This document shows, piece after piece, positions 16,390 through 25,646 of a stretch of DNA of 64,000 bases. The stretch's first letter is position 1. The number at the start of each line of letters is the position of its first letter. The translations under genes and the position numbers were made by a program. Under the pieces are notes generated by a model. The model saw only the letters and a program-made list of their open reading frames with translations. It had not been told where the DNA came from and ran no database searches. Where the stretch lies: contig JBIQKC010000008.1 in the NCBI GenBank assembly GCA_044506885.1, positions 1-64,000 of the forward strand, written 5' to 3'. This DNA is from Croceibacterium_A sp044506885 (GTDB lineage Bacteria; Pseudomonadota; Alphaproteobacteria; Sphingomonadales; Sphingomonadaceae).

Positions 16390-17855
16390 AGCTTGCCGGC
16401 CTCGCCGAAGCGGCGGGACTGGATGCGGGTCCGTACGGCGAGGCGCAAGTGACCGGCTTCGCCATCGACCACCGCAAGGTCGCTCCCGGCACCGTATTCG
16501 GCGCGTTCCAGGGCGCGGCGGCCAACGGAGAAGACTTCATTCCGGCCGCCGTCGCCGCCGGCGCTGTCGCGGTGGTGGCGCGGCCGGAGGCGCGCGTGGA
16601 AGGCGCGGCGCATCTCGCCGATCCGCTGCCGCGCCGCGCCTTCGCCCGGCTCGCGGCGGCGTTCTTCCAGCCGGTTCCCCGCACGATCGTTGCCGTCACC
16701 GGCACCAACGGCAAGACCTCGACGGTCGAGATGGCGCGCCAGATCTGGCGCATCTGCGGCGAGCGCGCCGCCTCCATCGGCACACTGGGGGTGACGACGC
16801 CGGACGAAAGCGTTTCCACCGGCCTCACCACGCCCGACATCGCGACTTTCCTCGCCAACATGACCGGGCTGGCGCGCGAAGGCGTGACGCACGTCGCCTA
16901 CGAGGCGTCGAGCCACGGCCTCGCGCAGTTCCGCAACGAAGGACTGCCGGTCGCGGCGGGTGCGTTCACCAACCTGTCACGCGACCACCTCGACTACCAC
17001 GCGGACATGGACGACTATTTCGCCGCCAAGATGCGGCTGTTCGGCGAAGTGGTGGCCGATGGCGGCGCGGCGGTGATCTGGGCCGACGATGCGTGGAGCG
17101 ATCGCGCCCTCGATGCGGCGCGCAAGCGCGGGCTGCGCTGCTTCACCGTCGGCGAACGGGGCGAGGGGATCCGGCTCCTCTCGCGCAATCCCGGATTGCT
17201 CGGCCAGGAACTGGCGATCGAGTTCGAAGGCGCGCGCCATACGATAGCCCTGCCGCTGATCGGGGCTTACCAGGCGGCGAACGCGCTGGTCGCCGCCGGG
17301 CTGACGCTGGCGACCGGCAGCGATCCGGCTCGCGTGTTCGACGCGCTGGGGCGGCTGCAACCGGTTCGCGGCCGGCTGGAGCGCGCGGCCATCGCGGCGA
17401 GCGGAGCGCCGGTCTATGTCGACTACGCCCATACGCCCGATGCGCTGGCGGCGGCGATCGACGCGCTGCGGCCGCATGTGCGCGGGCGGCTCATCACTGT
17501 GTTCGGCGCGGGCGGAGACCGCGATGTCGGCAAGCGCGCGCCGATGGGCGAAGCGGCCTCGGCGCATTCGGAGCTGGTCATCGTCACCGACGACAACCCG
17601 CGCGGCGAGGATCCGGCGGCGATCCGGATGCAGGTTCTTTCCGGCGCGCCCGGCGCGCGCGAGATCGGCGACCGGCGGCAGGCGATCCGCGCGGCGATTG
17701 CCGAGGCGAGGGCGGACGACATCGTCCTCATCGCCGGCAAGGGACACGAACAGGGGCAGATCGTCGGGGCGGGGGAGGCGATGCGCGTCCTGCCGTTCGA
17801 CGATGTGGCCGTGGCGCGCGAATGCGCGGCGGAACTGGCGGGGGCGGAACGATGA
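16386..17855 (+). CDS. murE: UDP-MurNAc-tripeptide synthetase MurE (meso-DAP adding)
   Basis: This Mur ligase adds meso-diaminopimelate to UDP-MurNAc-L-Ala-D-Glu with ATP in the cytoplasm. In the 489-residue protein the P-loop is TGTNGKTS (105-112), the carbamylated-lysine region lies before NLSRDHLDYH (197-206), and DNPR (404-407) is the signature for meso-DAP rather than L-lysine selection. It thus predicts a meso-DAP peptidoglycan, as in Gram-negatives. Overlaps of 4 bp link it to ftsI and murF. Confidence 0.97.
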   Translation: MKLAGLAEAAGLDAGPYGEAQVTGFAIDHRKVAPGTVFGAFQGAAANGEDFIPAAVAAGAVAVVARPEARVEGAAHLADPLPRRAFARLAAAFFQPVPRTIVAVTGTNGKTSTVEMARQIWRICGERAASIGTLGVTTPDESVSTGLTTPDIATFLANMTGLAREGVTHVAYEASSHGLAQFRNEGLPVAAGAFTNLSRDHLDYHADMDDYFAAKMRLFGEVVADGGAAVIWADDAWSDRALDAARKRGLRCFTVGERGEGIRLLSRNPGLLGQELAIEFEGARHTIALPLIGAYQAANALVAAGLTLATGSDPARVFDALGRLQPVRGRLERAAIAASGAPVYVDYAHTPDALAAAIDALRPHVRGRLITVFGAGGDRDVGKRAPMGEAASAHSELVIVTDDNPRGEDPAAIRMQVLSGAPGAREIGDRRQAIRAAIAEARADDIVLIAGKGHEQGQIVGAGEAMRVLPFDDVAVARECAAELAGAER

Positions 17856-19318
17856 ATGCGGTATTGAAGATTGTGCGCTGGCCGGCCGATGCCGGCGACG
17901 TCCGGCGGCAGGCGCTGTGGACCGCCGATGCTGTCGCCGGCGCGACCGGCGGGTGCGCGAGCGGCGCGTTCGAGGTTTCGGGCATCGAAACCGATTCGCG
18001 CGATGTCCGCTCGGGCGACCTGTTCTTCGCGCTGAAAGGCGAAACCAGCGACGGGCACCTCTATCTCGACAAGGCCTTCGCCAACGGCGCCGCGGCGGCG
18101 GTGGTCGAACGGCCCATCGCGCAACCGCATATCCTGGTCGAAGACGCCTCGTGCGCGCTGGAGGCGCTGGCGCGCACGGCGCGCGAGCGTGTGTCCGCGC
18201 GCATCGTCGGCGTCACCGGCTCGGTCGGCAAGACCGGGGTCAAGGAAGCGATCTTCGCCGCGCTGGAGCGGTGCAGCAGGGGCGGCGCTCACCGTTCGGT
18301 GAAGAGCTACAACAATCACGTCGGCGTGCCGCTCAGCCTCGCGCGGATGCCCGCGCGCAGCCGTTTCGGCGTGTTCGAGATGGGCATGAACCATGCCGGC
18401 GAAATCCACGGCCTGACGGCGCAGGTGCGCCCGCATGTGGCCGTCATCACCACCATCGCGCCGGCGCACATCGAAAACCTCGGCAGCGAGGAAGCGATCG
18501 CCGACGCCAAGGCGGAAGTGTTCGCCGGTCTCGAACCCGGCGGCACGGCGGTGATCCCGGCCGACAGCCCGCATTTCGAACGGCTGCGCGCCGCCGCGGT
18601 GTCCGCCGGCGCGCACGTGCTGGCGTTCGGCGCGGCCGCGCATTCCGACGTGCGGCTGCTCGACTCTGTCCCTTCGGCCAACGGCGGCTCGCTGGTCACG
18701 GCCGCGCTGGGCGAGCGGCGGCTGTGCTATTCGGTGGCCGAGCCGGGCGAACACTGGGTGGCGAACTCGCTGGCGGTGATGGCGGCGGTCCATGCCGCCG
18801 GCGGCGACCTGGGCGCGGCCGGGCTGGCGCTGGCGGAAATGGGCGGGCTCAAGGGGCGCGGCGCGCGCCACCGCGTCCCGGCCCCCGGCGGCCACGCGCT
18901 GCTGATCGACGAAAGCTACAACGCCAACCCGGCCTCGATGCGCGCGACGCTGGCGCAGCTCGGCGCAACGCCCGCCACGCGGCGCATCGCGGTCCTCGGC
19001 AGCATGAAGGAGCTTGGCGACTTCGCCCCGTCGTTCCACGCCGGGCTGCGCCAGCCGCTGGAGCAGGCGGGGGTGGACTACGCGGTGCTGGTGGGGCCGG
19101 AGATGGCGGCGCTGGCGCGCGAGCTGGGGAAACCCGTCCCCAACGCGCTTGGCATCCGTCTCGCCTTTGCGCATTGCGAAAATCCGGGCCAAGCGATCGC
19201 CGCGCTCGAGGAGTTCGGGCTGGCCGGCGGCGACGCGGTGCTCGTGAAGGGTTCGAATTCGGTCGGTCTGGGCGCCGTTGTCGCCCATTTCGCCGCATCC
19301 GGCCCGAGGGAAGGCTGA
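17852..19318 (+). CDS. murF: UDP-MurNAc-tripeptide--D-Ala-D-Ala ligase MurF
   Basis: This cytoplasmic ligase adds D-Ala-D-Ala to complete the pentapeptide precursor. The 488-residue protein has the MurF P-loop TGSVGKTG (122-129), the KSYNNHVGVPLSLARMP segment and the C-terminal IDESYNANPASMRA motif. A short N-terminal extension (about 20 residues) precedes the family start TADAVAGATGG. The ATG at 17852 overlaps murE by 4 bp; mraY follows after 9 bp. Confidence 0.97.
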   Translation: MNAVLKIVRWPADAGDVRRQALWTADAVAGATGGCASGAFEVSGIETDSRDVRSGDLFFALKGETSDGHLYLDKAFANGAAAAVVERPIAQPHILVEDASCALEALARTARERVSARIVGVTGSVGKTGVKEAIFAALERCSRGGAHRSVKSYNNHVGVPLSLARMPARSRFGVFEMGMNHAGEIHGLTAQVRPHVAVITTIAPAHIENLGSEEAIADAKAEVFAGLEPGGTAVIPADSPHFERLRAAAVSAGAHVLAFGAAAHSDVRLLDSVPSANGGSLVTAALGERRLCYSVAEPGEHWVANSLAVMAAVHAAGGDLGAAGLALAEMGGLKGRGARHRVPAPGGHALLIDESYNANPASMRATLAQLGATPATRRIAVLGSMKELGDFAPSFHAGLRQPLEQAGVDYAVLVGPEMAALARELGKPVPNALGIRLAFAHCENPGQAIAALEEFGLAGGDAVLVKGSNSVGLGAVVAHFAASGPREG

Positions 19319-19327
19319 GCGTCTCGA

Positions 19328-20398
19328 ATGCTGTATTTGCTTGCCCAGTGGCTCGAATTCGAAGGGCTGCTGAACCTCGTCCGTTACCAGACCTTTCGTT
19401 CCGGCGCGACGATGCTGACCGCGCTGGCGATCGGGCTGCTGATCGGCCCCCGGTTCATCTCGATGCTGCGCGTGCGGCAGGGCAAGGGCCAGCCGATCCG
19501 CGAGGACGGCCCGCAGACCCACCAGGCCAAGGTCGGCACGCCGACGATGGGCGGGCTGATGATCCTCACCTCGCTCGCCGTGTCGATGCTCTTGTGGATG
19601 GATCTCGCCAATCCGCTCGTCTGGGCCTGCGTGCTGGTCACGCTCGGCTTCGGCGCGATCGGGTTTCTCGACGATTTCGACAAGGTCGCCAAGCGCAGCC
19701 ATCGCGGCCTGTCGGGCAAGGTGCGCCTGCTGCTCGAATTCGTCGTCGCCGGCATCGCCACCTGGCTGATCGTCGGCCCGGCGGGCACGAACCTCTACGT
19801 GCCGTTCCTGTCGGACCGCTTCATTCCATTGGGGCCGCTCTACTACCTGTTCGCCGCCACGGTCATCGTCGGCTTCGGCAATGCGGTGAACCTGACCGAC
19901 GGGCTCGACGGCCTCGCGACGATGCCGGTGGTGATCGCCGCGGGGGCGTTCCTGTTCATCGCCTACCTCGTCGGCCGCGTGGACTATTCGGGCTATCTCG
20001 GCATCCCGCACGTTCCCGGCGGGGGCGAACTGGCGATCCTGTGCGCGGCGATCATCGGCGGCGGCCTCGCGTTCCTGTGGTTCAACGCGCCGCCGGCGGC
20101 GGTGTTCATGGGCGATACCGGCAGCCTCGCCCTCGGCGGCGCGCTCGGCGCGGTGGCGGTGGCGACCAATCACGAACTGGTGCTGTTGATCATCGGCGGG
20201 CTGTTCGTGATCGAAACCGCCAGCGTCATCATCCAGGTGTTCTGGTTCAAGCGCACTGGCAAGCGCATCTTCCGCATGGCGCCGATCCACCATCACTTCG
20301 AACAGCTCGGCTGGAAGGAATCGACCGTGGTGATCCGTTTCTGGATCATCGCCATCGTGCTTGCCGTGCTCGGACTTGCTACGCTGAAGCTGCGATGA
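19328..20398 (+). CDS. mraY: Phospho-MurNAc-pentapeptide transferase MraY
   Basis: This integral membrane enzyme transfers phospho-MurNAc-pentapeptide to undecaprenyl phosphate, forming lipid I. The 356-residue protein has about ten membrane helices. Diagnostic segments include HQAKVGTPTMGG, the acidic FLDDFDK, NAVNLTDGLDGLAT and the C-terminal PIHHHFEQLGWKE with its histidine triad. It starts at the ATG at 19328 and is followed by murD after 7 bp. Confidence 0.97.
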   Translation: MLYLLAQWLEFEGLLNLVRYQTFRSGATMLTALAIGLLIGPRFISMLRVRQGKGQPIREDGPQTHQAKVGTPTMGGLMILTSLAVSMLLWMDLANPLVWACVLVTLGFGAIGFLDDFDKVAKRSHRGLSGKVRLLLEFVVAGIATWLIVGPAGTNLYVPFLSDRFIPLGPLYYLFAATVIVGFGNAVNLTDGLDGLATMPVVIAAGAFLFIAYLVGRVDYSGYLGIPHVPGGGELAILCAAIIGGGLAFLWFNAPPAAVFMGDTGSLALGGALGAVAVATNHELVLLIIGGLFVIETASVIIQVFWFKRTGKRIFRMAPIHHHFEQLGWKESTVVIRFWIIAIVLAVLGLATLKLR

Positions 20399-20405
20399 TC
20401 GTCAT

Positions 20406-21767
20406 ATGATCGTTTCTGGGGCCTTTCGCGGAAAACGCTACGCCGTCCTCGGCCTCGCTCGCTCCGGCATGGCGACGGTCGAGGCGCTGCTTGCCAGCGG
20501 CGCGCATGTGACCGCGTGGGACCGCCGCGAAGGCCCGCGCGAGGAACTCGCCGGACGCGCCACGCTCGCCGATCCGCTCGAAATCGACCTCGCCGGATTC
20601 GACGGCGTGGTCCTGACCCCCGGCGTGCCGCTCAACACCCATCCCATCGCCGAACGGGCGCATGCCGCCGGCGCGCCGCTGATCGGGGACATAGAGCTGT
20701 TCGCACAGGCCCGCTCCTCGCTCCCGCCGCACAAGGTGGTCGGGATCACCGGCACCAACGGCAAGTCCACGACGACCGCGCTGATCCACCACATCCTCAG
20801 GACGGCGGGCGTCCCGACCACGATGGGCGGTAATATCGGGTTGCCGATCCTCGGCCAGGACCCGCTCCCCGCCGGCGGCGTCTATGTGCTGGAGCTGTCG
20901 AGCTACCAGATCGACCTGACGCAGAATCTCGACTGTGACGTGGCGGTGCTTCTGAATATCACACCCGACCATCTCGACCGCTACGAGAACTTCGAAGCGT
21001 ACGCGGCCGCCAAAGCGCGGTTGCTCGCCATGCAATCGTCCAATCATGTGTGCATCATTTCCCGTGATAGCCAGACCAGCTTCGACATCTATCAGGAAAC
21101 CTGGTTCGATGAGCGGCGGCCGCATGACACGGTCCTGAACATTTCCCATGAGGACATCGACGACCTGTCGCGCTGGCCGGCATTGCAGGGCCCGCACAAC
21201 GGGGAGAATGCGTCGGCGGCGACCGCGGCATGCAAGGTGCTTGGTCTGACCGAGCAGCAGATCGAACACGGCCTGCGCACCTATCCCGGCCTGCCGCACC
21301 GCATGGAACGGATCGCGGAGCACAACGGCGTGCTGTTCATCAACGACAGCAAAGCCACCAATCCTGCATCGACCGCACCCGCGCTCGCCGCGTTCCCGCC
21401 CAACCCGGACGAGCGCGTCCACTGGATCTGCGGCGGGTTGCCCAAGGGCGACGATCTCGACGAATGCGCGCCGAACTTCGGCAACGTCGCCGCCGCCTAC
21501 ACTATCGGCGAGGCCGGCCCGCGCTTTGCCGAAATCCTCGAACCGTTCATGCATGTCGAACGCTGCGAGATGCTGTGCAAGGCGGTCCAGCGCGCGATGG
21601 CCGCCGCGAAGCCCGGCGATGTGGTGCTGTTCTCGCCCGCTTGTGCCAGCTTCGACCAGTTCCGCGACTACGAGACGCGCGGCGAGAGCTTCCGCACCCT
21701 GGTCGCCGAACTGACCGGCCAGGCGCAGCCGCAACCGGCGGATTTCACCGCGAGGTCCGCCGCATGA
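20406..21767 (+). CDS. murD: UDP-MurNAc-L-alanine--D-glutamate ligase MurD
   Basis: This cytoplasmic ligase adds D-glutamate to UDP-MurNAc-L-Ala. The 453-residue protein shows the N-terminal GLARSG motif, P-loop TGTNGKST (115-122), the LNITPDHLDRY segment and late NDSKATN and SPACASFDQF motifs. A stretch near residues 212-250 (MQSSNHVCIISRDSQTSFD and onward) is slightly longer than in E. coli. Overlaps ftsW by 4 bp. Confidence 0.96.
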   Translation: MIVSGAFRGKRYAVLGLARSGMATVEALLASGAHVTAWDRREGPREELAGRATLADPLEIDLAGFDGVVLTPGVPLNTHPIAERAHAAGAPLIGDIELFAQARSSLPPHKVVGITGTNGKSTTTALIHHILRTAGVPTTMGGNIGLPILGQDPLPAGGVYVLELSSYQIDLTQNLDCDVAVLLNITPDHLDRYENFEAYAAAKARLLAMQSSNHVCIISRDSQTSFDIYQETWFDERRPHDTVLNISHEDIDDLSRWPALQGPHNGENASAATAACKVLGLTEQQIEHGLRTYPGLPHRMERIAEHNGVLFINDSKATNPASTAPALAAFPPNPDERVHWICGGLPKGDDLDECAPNFGNVAAAYTIGEAGPRFAEILEPFMHVERCEMLCKAVQRAMAAAKPGDVVLFSPACASFDQFRDYETRGESFRTLVAELTGQAQPQPADFTARSAA

Positions 21768-23008
21768 GCCGGGCGCGCCCTTACCTTCCCGGAACGGGCG
21801 GCCTCGCCGCCGGCCCCACGTCGTTCGCCGGCAGCCGCGGGCGCCAGCTCAAGGTCTGGTGGCGCGAGACCGATCGCGTGCTGCTGCTGCTCATCGGCCT
21901 GTTGATGGCGATCGGCGCGGTGGCCGTGGCGGCGGCGTCTCCCGCGAGCGCGCGCCGGCTCTCGACCGGCGACGTGGCGCTCCCCGATCTGTACTTCTTC
22001 TGGCTGCACTTGCGCTGGCAGTTCGTCGGCCTGCTGGTCATGCTCGGCACGGCGATCCTGCCGCGCGAGCTTGCCCGGCGCGGCGCGATCCTCGCCAGCG
22101 CCGCGATGATCGTGGCGCTGATGCTGGTTCCCATCGTCGGCAGCGAGGTGAACGGCGCGCGGCGCTGGCTCGATCTGGGCATGCGGTTCCAGCCGAGCGA
22201 ATTTCTCAAGCCGGCCTTCGCGGTGGCGGTGGCGTGGATCCTGTCGCTGAAGGTGCGCGATCCCGATCTGCCGGTGATCCCGCTCAGCTTTGCGCTGCTG
22301 CTGCTGGTCGCCGCCCTGCTGATGGCGCAGCCGAACCTCGGCGATGCGGTGCTGTTCGTCGGCTTGTGGTTCGTGCTGGTGATGCTTGCCGGCCTGCCGT
22401 TGCAGCGGGTCGGGATGCTCGTGGGCGCGGGGATCGGCGCCTTCGCGCTGGCCTATCTGTTCTACGACAACGCCCGCCACCGGATCGATTCCTTCCTCGG
22501 CGGCGGCACCGCGTTCGATCAGGTCGATCTCGCCAGCCGCACGCTGATGTCCGGCGGCTGGACCGGCAGCGGCCTGTGGCTCGGCACGCGCAAGATGAAC
22601 CTGCCCGAAGCGCACACCGACTATATCTTCTCGGTCATCGGCGAGGAGTTCGGGCTGCTCGTCTGCGGTGTGGTGGCGCTGCTCTATCTCGCGATCGTGC
22701 TGCGCGTGCTGATGCGCCTGATCGACGAGGACAACCTGTTCACCATCCTCGCGGCAACCGGGCTGGTGGCGCTGTTCGGAGGGCAGGCGTTCGTCAACAT
22801 CCTCGTCAACCTGCAACTGTCGCCGTCGAAGGGTCTGACGCTGCCGCTGGTCAGCTACGGCGGCTCATCGACGATCGCGCAGTGCTTCCTCGTCGGGCTG
22901 CTGCTGGCGATCACCCGGCGCAACCCCTGCCTCACGCGCGAGAGGTTCGACTGGCGCGGGGTGCTGCGCGACTATCTCGGCCGCCTGTGGTGGGGGAAGC
23001 GCGCGTGA
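21764..23008 (+). CDS. ftsW: Septal peptidoglycan glycosyltransferase FtsW
   Basis: This SEDS-family polytopic membrane protein polymerises lipid II at the septum together with FtsI. The 414-residue protein has about ten helices. Typical segments are EVNGARRWLDLG followed by FQPSEFLKPA, AHTDYIFSVIGEEFG with its conserved acidic residues, and PLVSYGGSS near the end. An N-terminal cytoplasmic tail of about 40 residues precedes the first helix. Its stop overlaps murG by 4 bp. Confidence 0.96.
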   Translation: MSRARPYLPGTGGLAAGPTSFAGSRGRQLKVWWRETDRVLLLLIGLLMAIGAVAVAAASPASARRLSTGDVALPDLYFFWLHLRWQFVGLLVMLGTAILPRELARRGAILASAAMIVALMLVPIVGSEVNGARRWLDLGMRFQPSEFLKPAFAVAVAWILSLKVRDPDLPVIPLSFALLLLVAALLMAQPNLGDAVLFVGLWFVLVMLAGLPLQRVGMLVGAGIGAFALAYLFYDNARHRIDSFLGGGTAFDQVDLASRTLMSGGWTGSGLWLGTRKMNLPEAHTDYIFSVIGEEFGLLVCGVVALLYLAIVLRVLMRLIDEDNLFTILAATGLVALFGGQAFVNILVNLQLSPSKGLTLPLVSYGGSSTIAQCFLVGLLLAITRRNPCLTRERFDWRGVLRDYLGRLWWGKRA

Positions 23009-24201
23009 GCACGGTGACTCGCCACTACGTCGTCGCCGCCGGCGGAACCGGCGGGCATCTGACCCCGGCCTTCGCGCTGGCGCACGAGCTCGAGCGGCGC
23101 GGGCATCACGTGGCGCTCGTCACCGATGCGCGCGGGGCGGAGATTCCCGGCAAGCCCGGCTTCCTGCCGGCGCATGTCCTCCCGGCGGGGCGGATGGGCA
23201 AGAACCCGCTCGGCTGGCCGAAAGCGATTGGCGCGGTGCTCGAAGGCCGGGCCATGGCGCGGCGGCTCTACGAAGGGTTCGAGCCGAGCGCGGTAATCGG
23301 CTTCGGCGGCTATCCGGCGCTGCCCGCGCTGCTGGCCGCCACGGCCGACGGCATTCCGGCCATCGTCCACGAACAGAACGCCGTGCTCGGCCGGGTCAAC
23401 CGCCTGCTCGCCGGGCGGGTGGAGGCCATCGCCACGTCTTACCCGGACGTCGCCCGCCTGCCGGCCAAGCACGCGGATAAGGTGTTCCTCGTCGGCAACC
23501 CCGTGCGGCCCGAACTGCTGGCGTTGCGCGACGCGCCGTTCCCGGCTTTCACCGCCGACGGCTTGCTGCGGGTGCTGGTCACCGGCGGCAGCCAGGGCGC
23601 GCGGGTGCTGTCCGAAGTGGTGCCCGACGGCCTGTCGATGCTCGCTCCGGCGCTGCGCTCGCGCTTGCAGGTGACGCAGCAATGCCGGCCCGAAGACCTC
23701 GACGCGGTGCGCGAACGCTATGCCAGCCACGGCATCCCGGCCGAGCTGGGCACCTATTTCGAGGACATGCACGTCCGCCTCGCCGATGCGCACCTGTTCA
23801 TCGGCCGCGCGGGCGCATCGACCGTTGCCGAGCTGACCACGGTGGGCCGTCCGGCAATCCTTGTGCCGCTGCCGATCGCGACCGACGATCATCAGGCGGC
23901 CAATGTGCGCGAGATCGTCAAGGCCGGCGGCGCGCGCGCGATCCGCCAGCAGAACTTCACCGCCAAGGAACTGGCGAAGCAGATCAACGCGCTGGCCCAG
24001 CGGCCCGAAACGCTCGCCACCGCCGCGCACGGGGCGTGGAACTGCGGCCGGCCCAAGGCGGCCAGCGATCTCGCCGATCTGGTCGAAAGCTTCGGCGGCG
24101 CGCCGATACAGGACGTGATCCGCGTCGGCCGCGAAACGCCGGCGGCAGCGGGCGCGCGGACGTCGGCCAGTTCGGCCATGGACCGGGGAGACTCGGTATG
24201 A
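23005..24201 (+). CDS. murG: UDP-GlcNAc:lipid I GlcNAc transferase MurG
   Basis: This peripheral membrane glycosyltransferase (GT28) converts lipid I to lipid II. The start is a GTG (23005) whose GTGA overlaps the ftsW stop. The 398-residue protein has AAGGTGGHLTPA (about 11-22), GFGGYPALPAL, HEQNAVLGRVNRLLA, TGGSQGARVLSE and the UDP-contacting GRAGASTVAELTTVGRP segment. A C-terminal extension of about 40 residues rich in Ala, Arg and Gly (from QDVIRVGRE) is not part of the fold and varies among relatives. Confidence 0.96.
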   Translation: MSTVTRHYVVAAGGTGGHLTPAFALAHELERRGHHVALVTDARGAEIPGKPGFLPAHVLPAGRMGKNPLGWPKAIGAVLEGRAMARRLYEGFEPSAVIGFGGYPALPALLAATADGIPAIVHEQNAVLGRVNRLLAGRVEAIATSYPDVARLPAKHADKVFLVGNPVRPELLALRDAPFPAFTADGLLRVLVTGGSQGARVLSEVVPDGLSMLAPALRSRLQVTQQCRPEDLDAVRERYASHGIPAELGTYFEDMHVRLADAHLFIGRAGASTVAELTTVGRPAILVPLPIATDDHQAANVREIVKAGGARAIRQQNFTAKELAKQINALAQRPETLATAAHGAWNCGRPKAASDLADLVESFGGAPIQDVIRVGRETPAAAGARTSASSAMDRGDSV

Positions 24202-25646
24202 GCCCCACTTCCGGCCACGGCGCGCGGCTGCCGACGGACATCGGCACGATCCACTTCGTCGGCATCGGCGGCATCGGCATGTCGGGCATCGCCGAGGTGA
24301 TGAAGAATCTCGGCTATGTCGTGCAGGGCTCCGATATTGCGGAAAGCGCTTCTGTCGAGCGCCTGCGCGCGCGGGGCATCGCGGTCTCGATCGGCCATGA
24401 CGCGGCCAATCTCGGAGACGCGGCGGTGGTGGTGACCTCGACCGCAGTGCGGCGCGACAACCCCGAAGTCGCGGCGGCGCTCGCGGCGCGCATCCCGGTC
24501 GTGCGGCGGGCGGAGATGCTGGCGGAGCTGATGCGATTAAAGCGCACGGTGGCGGTCGCCGGAACCCACGGCAAGACCACGACCACCTCGATGGTCGCCG
24601 CGCTGCTCGACGCCGGCGGGATCGACCCGACGGTCATCAACGGCGGCATCATCGAAAGCTACGGCTCCAACGCGCGCCTCGGCGGCAGCGACTGGATGGT
24701 GGTGGAGGCCGACGAGAGCGACGGCAGCTTCCTGCGCCTCGACGGCACGATCGCGGTCGTCACCAATATCGATCCCGAGCACCTCGACCACTACGGCAGC
24801 TTCGACGCGGTGCGGCAGGCGTTCGTCGAATTCATCGAGAACGTGCCGTTCTATGGCGCGGCGGTGCTGTGCATCGACCATCCCGAAGTGCAGAACGTCA
24901 TCGCCCGCGTGCGCGATCGGCGGGTGGTCACCTACGGCCTGTCCGCGCAGGCGGACTGGCGTGCGGAAGCCATCCGCTCGCAGGACGGCGGCAACCTGTT
25001 CGATGCGGTCCACACCGATCGCGACGGACGCCAGCGGCGGATCGCCGACGTGGCCTTGCCGATGCCGGGCCGGCACAACGTGCAGAACGCGCTCGCCGCC
25101 ATCGCGGTGGCGGCCGAACTGGGCGTGGACGACGCAACGATCCGCTCCGGCTTCGCCCGCTTCGGCGGCGTGCGGCGGCGCTTTACCCGCGTGGGCGAAG
25201 TCGGCGGCGCGAGTGTGATCGACGATTACGCCCATCACCCGGTGGAAATCCGCGCCGTGCTGGCGGCCGCGCGCGAAGCGGTGTCGGGCAGTTCGGGAGG
25301 GCGCGTCATCGCCGTCGCCCAGCCGCACCGCTACACCCGCCTGCGCGACCTGATGGGCGAGTTCCAGGGCTGCTTCAACGATGCCGACATGGTCTTCGTC
25401 GCGCCCGTCTATCCGGCCGGCGAGCAGCCGATCGCCGGCGTCGATTCCGCCGCGCTGGTCGAAGGGCTGAGGGATCGCGGGCATCGCGCAGCGGAGGAAA
25501 TCGCGGGCTCGGCCGAACTGGCCGAGCGGCTGGCGTCGTTGCTGCAACCCGGCGACATGGTCGTGTGCCTCGGCGCCGGCGACATCACCAGATGGGCGGC
25601 CGGTCTCGCGGGACAGGTCGCCGCGCGGCGGGAGCGCGCGGCATGA
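24198..25646 (+). CDS. murC: UDP-MurNAc--L-alanine ligase MurC
   Basis: This is the first amino-acid ligase of peptidoglycan precursor synthesis in the cytoplasm. The 482-residue protein opens with the FVGIGGIGMSGIAE dinucleotide-like fold (20-33), has P-loop AGTHGKTTTT (121-130), the EADESDGSF motif and VIDDYAHHPVEI in the C-terminal half. Overlaps murG and murB by 4 bp each. Confidence 0.97.
   Translation: MSPTSGHGARLPTDIGTIHFVGIGGIGMSGIAEVMKNLGYVVQGSDIAESASVERLRARGIAVSIGHDAANLGDAAVVVTSTAVRRDNPEVAAALAARIPVVRRAEMLAELMRLKRTVAVAGTHGKTTTTSMVAALLDAGGIDPTVINGGIIESYGSNARLGGSDWMVVEADESDGSFLRLDGTIAVVTNIDPEHLDHYGSFDAVRQAFVEFIENVPFYGAAVLCIDHPEVQNVIARVRDRRVVTYGLSAQADWRAEAIRSQDGGNLFDAVHTDRDGRQRRIADVALPMPGRHNVQNALAAIAVAAELGVDDATIRSGFARFGGVRRRFTRVGEVGGASVIDDYAHHPVEIRAVLAAAREAVSGSSGGRVIAVAQPHRYTRLRDLMGEFQGCFNDADMVFVAPVYPAGEQPIAGVDSAALVEGLRDRGHRAAEEIAGSAELAERLASLLQPGDMVVCLGAGDITRWAAGLAGQVAARRERAA

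Noticed and set aside
17423..20296. A 957-codon open frame antisense to murE, murF and mraY
   Set aside because: Long antisense frames are expected at this GC content. The opposite strand carries three certain Mur genes, and the frame shows no domain.
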